Position numbers and translations under genes: made by a program. The notes beneath the pieces are model-generated. The model made no database searches and was not told the DNA's origin. It saw only the letters and a list, made by a program, of their open reading frames with translations. Below, one piece after another: positions 61,386 through 64,000 of a DNA stretch of 64,000 nucleotides. Each line of letters begins with the position of its first letter. Positions within the stretch are counted from its first letter, which is position 1. Origin of the DNA: Vibrio algivorus (GTDB taxonomy: Bacteria; Pseudomonadota; Gammaproteobacteria; Enterobacterales; Vibrionaceae); assembly GCF_002218005.2 (NCBI RefSeq), contig NZ_AP018678.1:2294001-2358000 (forward strand), read 5' to 3'.

Positions 61386-62912
61386 TTACACTTCCTTGGT
61401 CACGCGTAGCACTTCTTCCAAAGTGGTCATTCCGCGACGTACTTTAGCTAAACCATCGTCACGAATACTTGGCGTTTTGGCGCGAACCGCTTTTTCGATC
61501 ACTTGTTCGCCCGCTTCCGCGTGAATCAATTCTTGGGTTTCATCATCAATTAGCAATAGCTCATGAATACCAGTACGGCCACGATAACCTTTATGGTTAC
61601 AATGCTCACAGCCATGTGGTTTATAAAGCTCTAATGGCTCATCGGCACTCACCCCAAACAACTGCTTTTGTTGGCTATCAGCTTGGTAAGGCTGTTTACA
61701 GCTTGGACATAGAGTCCTAACCAAACGCTGCGCTAACACACCGAGTAACGAAGAAGAAATTAAGAAAGGTTCAATCCCCATATCACGTAAACGGGTGATC
61801 GCACCAATCGCGGTATTGGTGTGTAGTGTCGACATAACTAAGTGGCCCGTTAAGGAAGCTTGTACTGCTATTTGCGCCGTTTCTAAATCACGTATTTCGC
61901 CGACCATCACCACATCTGGGTCTTGACGTAAGATCGCACGCAAACCACGAGCAAAGGTCATATCGACTTTTGGGTTTACTTGAGTTTGACCGATTCCATC
62001 AATATCAAATTCAATCGGATCTTCCACGGTTAAAATATTACGTTCACTACTGTTTAACTCTTGCAAACCAGCATACAAAGTCGTTGATTTACCCGAACCC
62101 GTAGGACCGGTCACCAAAATAATACCGTGTGGCCTAGCAATTAAATGACGAAATGCCTCGTGGTTTTTAGGGGTCATGCCTAGGCTATGTAAATCTAAGC
62201 GAGTGGCGTTTTTATCCAATAAACGCATTACTACTCGTTCACCATGGGAAGATGGCATAGTCGATACACGTACATCAACCGCGCGGCCACCGATGCGCAA
62301 TGAGATCCGGCCATCTTGTGGGACACGCTTTTCAGCAATATCAAGTTTAGACATAACCTTAACGCGAGAGACCAAAATCGGCGCGAGTTTACGGCTCGGC
62401 GATAATACTTCACGCAACACACCATCAACTCTAAAACGAATCGATAATACTTTCTCGAAGGTTTCAATATGGATATCTGAAGCGCCTTCTTTAATCGCTT
62501 CACCTAGCATGGCGTTAATCAATTTAATGATAGGTGCATCATCTTCTGATTCTAATAAGTCTTCGTTCTCTGGCAATTCTTCTGCTAATGAAAAGAAATC
62601 ATCATCCGCACCGATATCTTCCATCAACTGACGAGCTTCTGATGAATCACGTTGATAAGCATCCGTCAGTCTATTTTCAAACTCATTGGCTGTCAGTTTC
62701 TGTGGCTTAAATGATTGCCCAGAAGCACGGCGTATTTCGAGTAACACTTGCGGAGTAAGCGCCCCACAATAATACAAAATACTTTGTTGTTGCTTGTTAT
62801 AATCCAACACCACTTGATGACGTTTAGCATAAGCAAAAGGCAGACGAAACTTAGGACGAGAGTCTTGCTCATCCATCAACTCTGGCGCCATATCTTGTGC
62901 TGAATCGACCAT
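61386..62912 (-). CDS. gspE: Type II secretion ATPase E
   Basis: 508-aa cytoplasmic hexameric ATPase that powers pseudopilus assembly. N-terminal GspL-binding domain, then Walker A GPTGSGKSTTLYAGLQE (about 270), Asp box TVEDPIEFDIDGIGQTQVN, Walker B DPDVVMVGEIRDLETAQIA (about 328), His box SLTGHLVMSTLHTN, and the tetracysteine zinc motif CPSC...CEHC (about 405-440). Overlaps gspD by 1 bp. Confidence 0.97.
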   Translation of the reverse strand: MVDSAQDMAPELMDEQDSRPKFRLPFAYAKRHQVVLDYNKQQQSILYYCGALTPQVLLEIRRASGQSFKPQKLTANEFENRLTDAYQRDSSEARQLMEDIGADDDFFSLAEELPENEDLLESEDDAPIIKLINAMLGEAIKEGASDIHIETFEKVLSIRFRVDGVLREVLSPSRKLAPILVSRVKVMSKLDIAEKRVPQDGRISLRIGGRAVDVRVSTMPSSHGERVVMRLLDKNATRLDLHSLGMTPKNHEAFRHLIARPHGIILVTGPTGSGKSTTLYAGLQELNSSERNILTVEDPIEFDIDGIGQTQVNPKVDMTFARGLRAILRQDPDVVMVGEIRDLETAQIAVQASLTGHLVMSTLHTNTAIGAITRLRDMGIEPFLISSSLLGVLAQRLVRTLCPSCKQPYQADSQQKQLFGVSADEPLELYKPHGCEHCNHKGYRGRTGIHELLLIDDETQELIHAEAGEQVIEKAVRAKTPSIRDDGLAKVRRGMTTLEEVLRVTKEV

Positions 62913-64000
62913 TATTGATTACCCTCAGCCTGAGTGCTTTCACTGTCATTCAATTGTTCAAGGAAAGCTTGAATTTCAGCAGGTTGACGACCACCTTGAC
63001 CAAATTTAGGCAACACAGGTGTTTCCGCATTTGGAAGCAATTTTAAGCCTTTTTGCGCTTTATATAGCTGTTCAGCGCGGATGTAATTGTATTTACGGCG
63101 CGACAGACCATCGATCGACATTCCGTCGCGAATAATGGTTGGCTTAATAAACACCATTAAGTTCTTTTTCTCTTTGGTGGTATTGGTATAAGAGAATAAT
63201 ACGCCTAAATAAGGAATATCCCCGAGTAGTGGCACCTTCGAGACGCTCTCTTGCGCTCGTTCATCAATCAAGCCACCAAGTACAATCATTTGTCCATCCT
63301 GCACCATGACAGAAGTATTAATTTGGCGCTTAGCAAAACGCACATCCACTGCACCATTCGCACCGAGTACATTGGAAACTTCTTGCTCAATTTGCATTTG
63401 AATCGAGTCACCTTCGTTAATTTGAGGTGTCACTTTGAGTTTGATACCCACTTCTTTACGATCAACAGTTTGGAATGGGTTTGAGTTATCAGAGCTTGCG
63501 GTCGAGCCCGTCACTACAGGAACTTCTTCACCGACAATAAAGGATGCTTCACTGTTATCTAATACCGTAATACTTGGAGAAGACAGAATATTAGAGTTAC
63601 TGCTGGTCGCCACCGCACTGATCAAAGCAGTCCAATCACCTTTTACAATACTCAAGGCTGCGCCATTCACACCACTTAATGCTGCGGCTAAAGTTGAGAA
63701 GTCACCTTGTGTATCAGGGTTAACGGTTGTATTACCATTAGAATCAATAACCGTTGAACCTGGTACATCTTGCGCTTCTTTAATACCCACTGCGACTTGA
63801 CCAATCTTGGCATTTGCATTGGAGTACTGCACCATACTGCCAGTTTCTAAATTACCGTATTGCACACCGAGATCGATACCTTCACCTTCAGCAAGTTCAA
63901 CAATTAAAGCCTCAATCAATACTTGCGCCCGGCGAATATCCAATTGGCTAATCACCTCTTGAAGTGCTTTCATAATATCTGGCGGAGCGGTTAGTACTAA
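62912..64000 (-). CDS. gspD: Type II secretion outer-membrane secretin D (partial, N-terminus off the right edge)
   Basis: The open frame continues past the right window edge (LVLTAPPDI precedes the Met at 63973), so 363 codons of the C-terminal part are visible. It has the end of an N-domain (LDIRRAQVLIEALIVELAEG), the secretin beta-barrel core with EVPVVTGSTASSDNSNPFQT, VGIKLKVTPQINEGDSIQMQ, VQDGQMIVLGGLIDERAQES and VPLLGDIPYLGVLFSYTNTT, and a C-terminal S-domain-like tail. It forms the outer-membrane pore of the T2SS. Confidence 0.96.
   Translation of the reverse strand, partial: LVLTAPPDIMKALQEVISQLDIRRAQVLIEALIVELAEGEGIDLGVQYGNLETGSMVQYSNANAKIGQVAVGIKEAQDVPGSTVIDSNGNTTVNPDTQGDFSTLAAALSGVNGAALSIVKGDWTALISAVATSSNSNILSSPSITVLDNSEASFIVGEEVPVVTGSTASSDNSNPFQTVDRKEVGIKLKVTPQINEGDSIQMQIEQEVSNVLGANGAVDVRFAKRQINTSVMVQDGQMIVLGGLIDERAQESVSKVPLLGDIPYLGVLFSYTNTTKEKKNLMVFIKPTIIRDGMSIDGLSRRKYNYIRAEQLYKAQKGLKLLPNAETPVLPKFGQGGRQPAEIQAFLEQLNDSESTQAEGNQ

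Overview
The window is a chromosomal segment of a gammaproteobacterium that is almost certainly a Vibrionaceae member (Vibrio or a close relative). The evidence is the moderate-to-low GC, the familiar gene order (hldD-waa genes-coaD-mutM-rpmG-rpmB-radC-coaBC-dut-slmA-lpxL; recG-xanP-envZ/ompR-greB-tex; bioH-comF-nfuA-cysQ-nudE-gspN..gspD), and a 269-bp inverted-repeat element of the type common in Vibrio genomes. No rRNA, tRNA, CRISPR array, transposase or integrase is visible.

Layout. 1-3.9 kb: leftward O-antigen/capsule genes (wzx-type flippase, wecA, wzz) behind an ops/JUMPstart (RfaH) element. 4.2-6.3 kb: a beta-CASP RNase-type gene interrupted by a small repeat element, then a 17-copy heptamer tandem array and a four-helix-bundle (S23) gene. 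6.4-24.6 kb: the LPS core region (hldD, waaL, glycosyltransferases, late acyltransferase, waaF, waaA, waaZ-like, acetyltransferase, DUF3413 membrane hydrolase, kdkA, opsX/waaC-like, waaE-like, epimerase) ending at coaD. 24.9-34.5 kb: housekeeping genes (mutM, rpmG, rpmB, radC, coaBC, dut, slmA, lpxL, recG). 35.4-42.9 kb: xanP with a PurR box, envZ/ompR, greB, tex. 43.3-49.8 kb: a DUF4382 lipoprotein and the glycerol regulon (glpK, glpF, glpD, glpR). 50-54 kb: bioH, comF, nfuA, cysQ, nudE. 53.9-64 kb: the type II secretion operon gspD-gspN, leftward, with gspD cut by the window edge.

The genes form three main working units: building and exporting the envelope polysaccharide/LPS (precursor, core sugars, Kdo, lipid A acylation, ligation, chain length); glycerol uptake and oxidation under GlpR; and the T2SS machine. 

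The most striking feature is not a gene. Many intergenic gaps in this window, including gaps inside operons, carry runs of degenerate 7-bp units that fit GTTNCKN (GTTGCGT, GTTTCGT, GTTCCTA, GTCCCTA, GTTACGA and so on). They are usually arranged as inverted arms around a short AAAAGC...GCTTTT core. Twice the arms instead enclose a gene of the S23 four-helix-bundle family, and each time both arms carry the same flavour of heptamer. Two perfect or near-perfect tandem arrays (about 17 and 21 copies) are part of this system. One element has landed inside a coding sequence. This looks like a dispersed, non-autonomous repeat family with an S23-carrying version, and it is the main candidate here for something undescribed.
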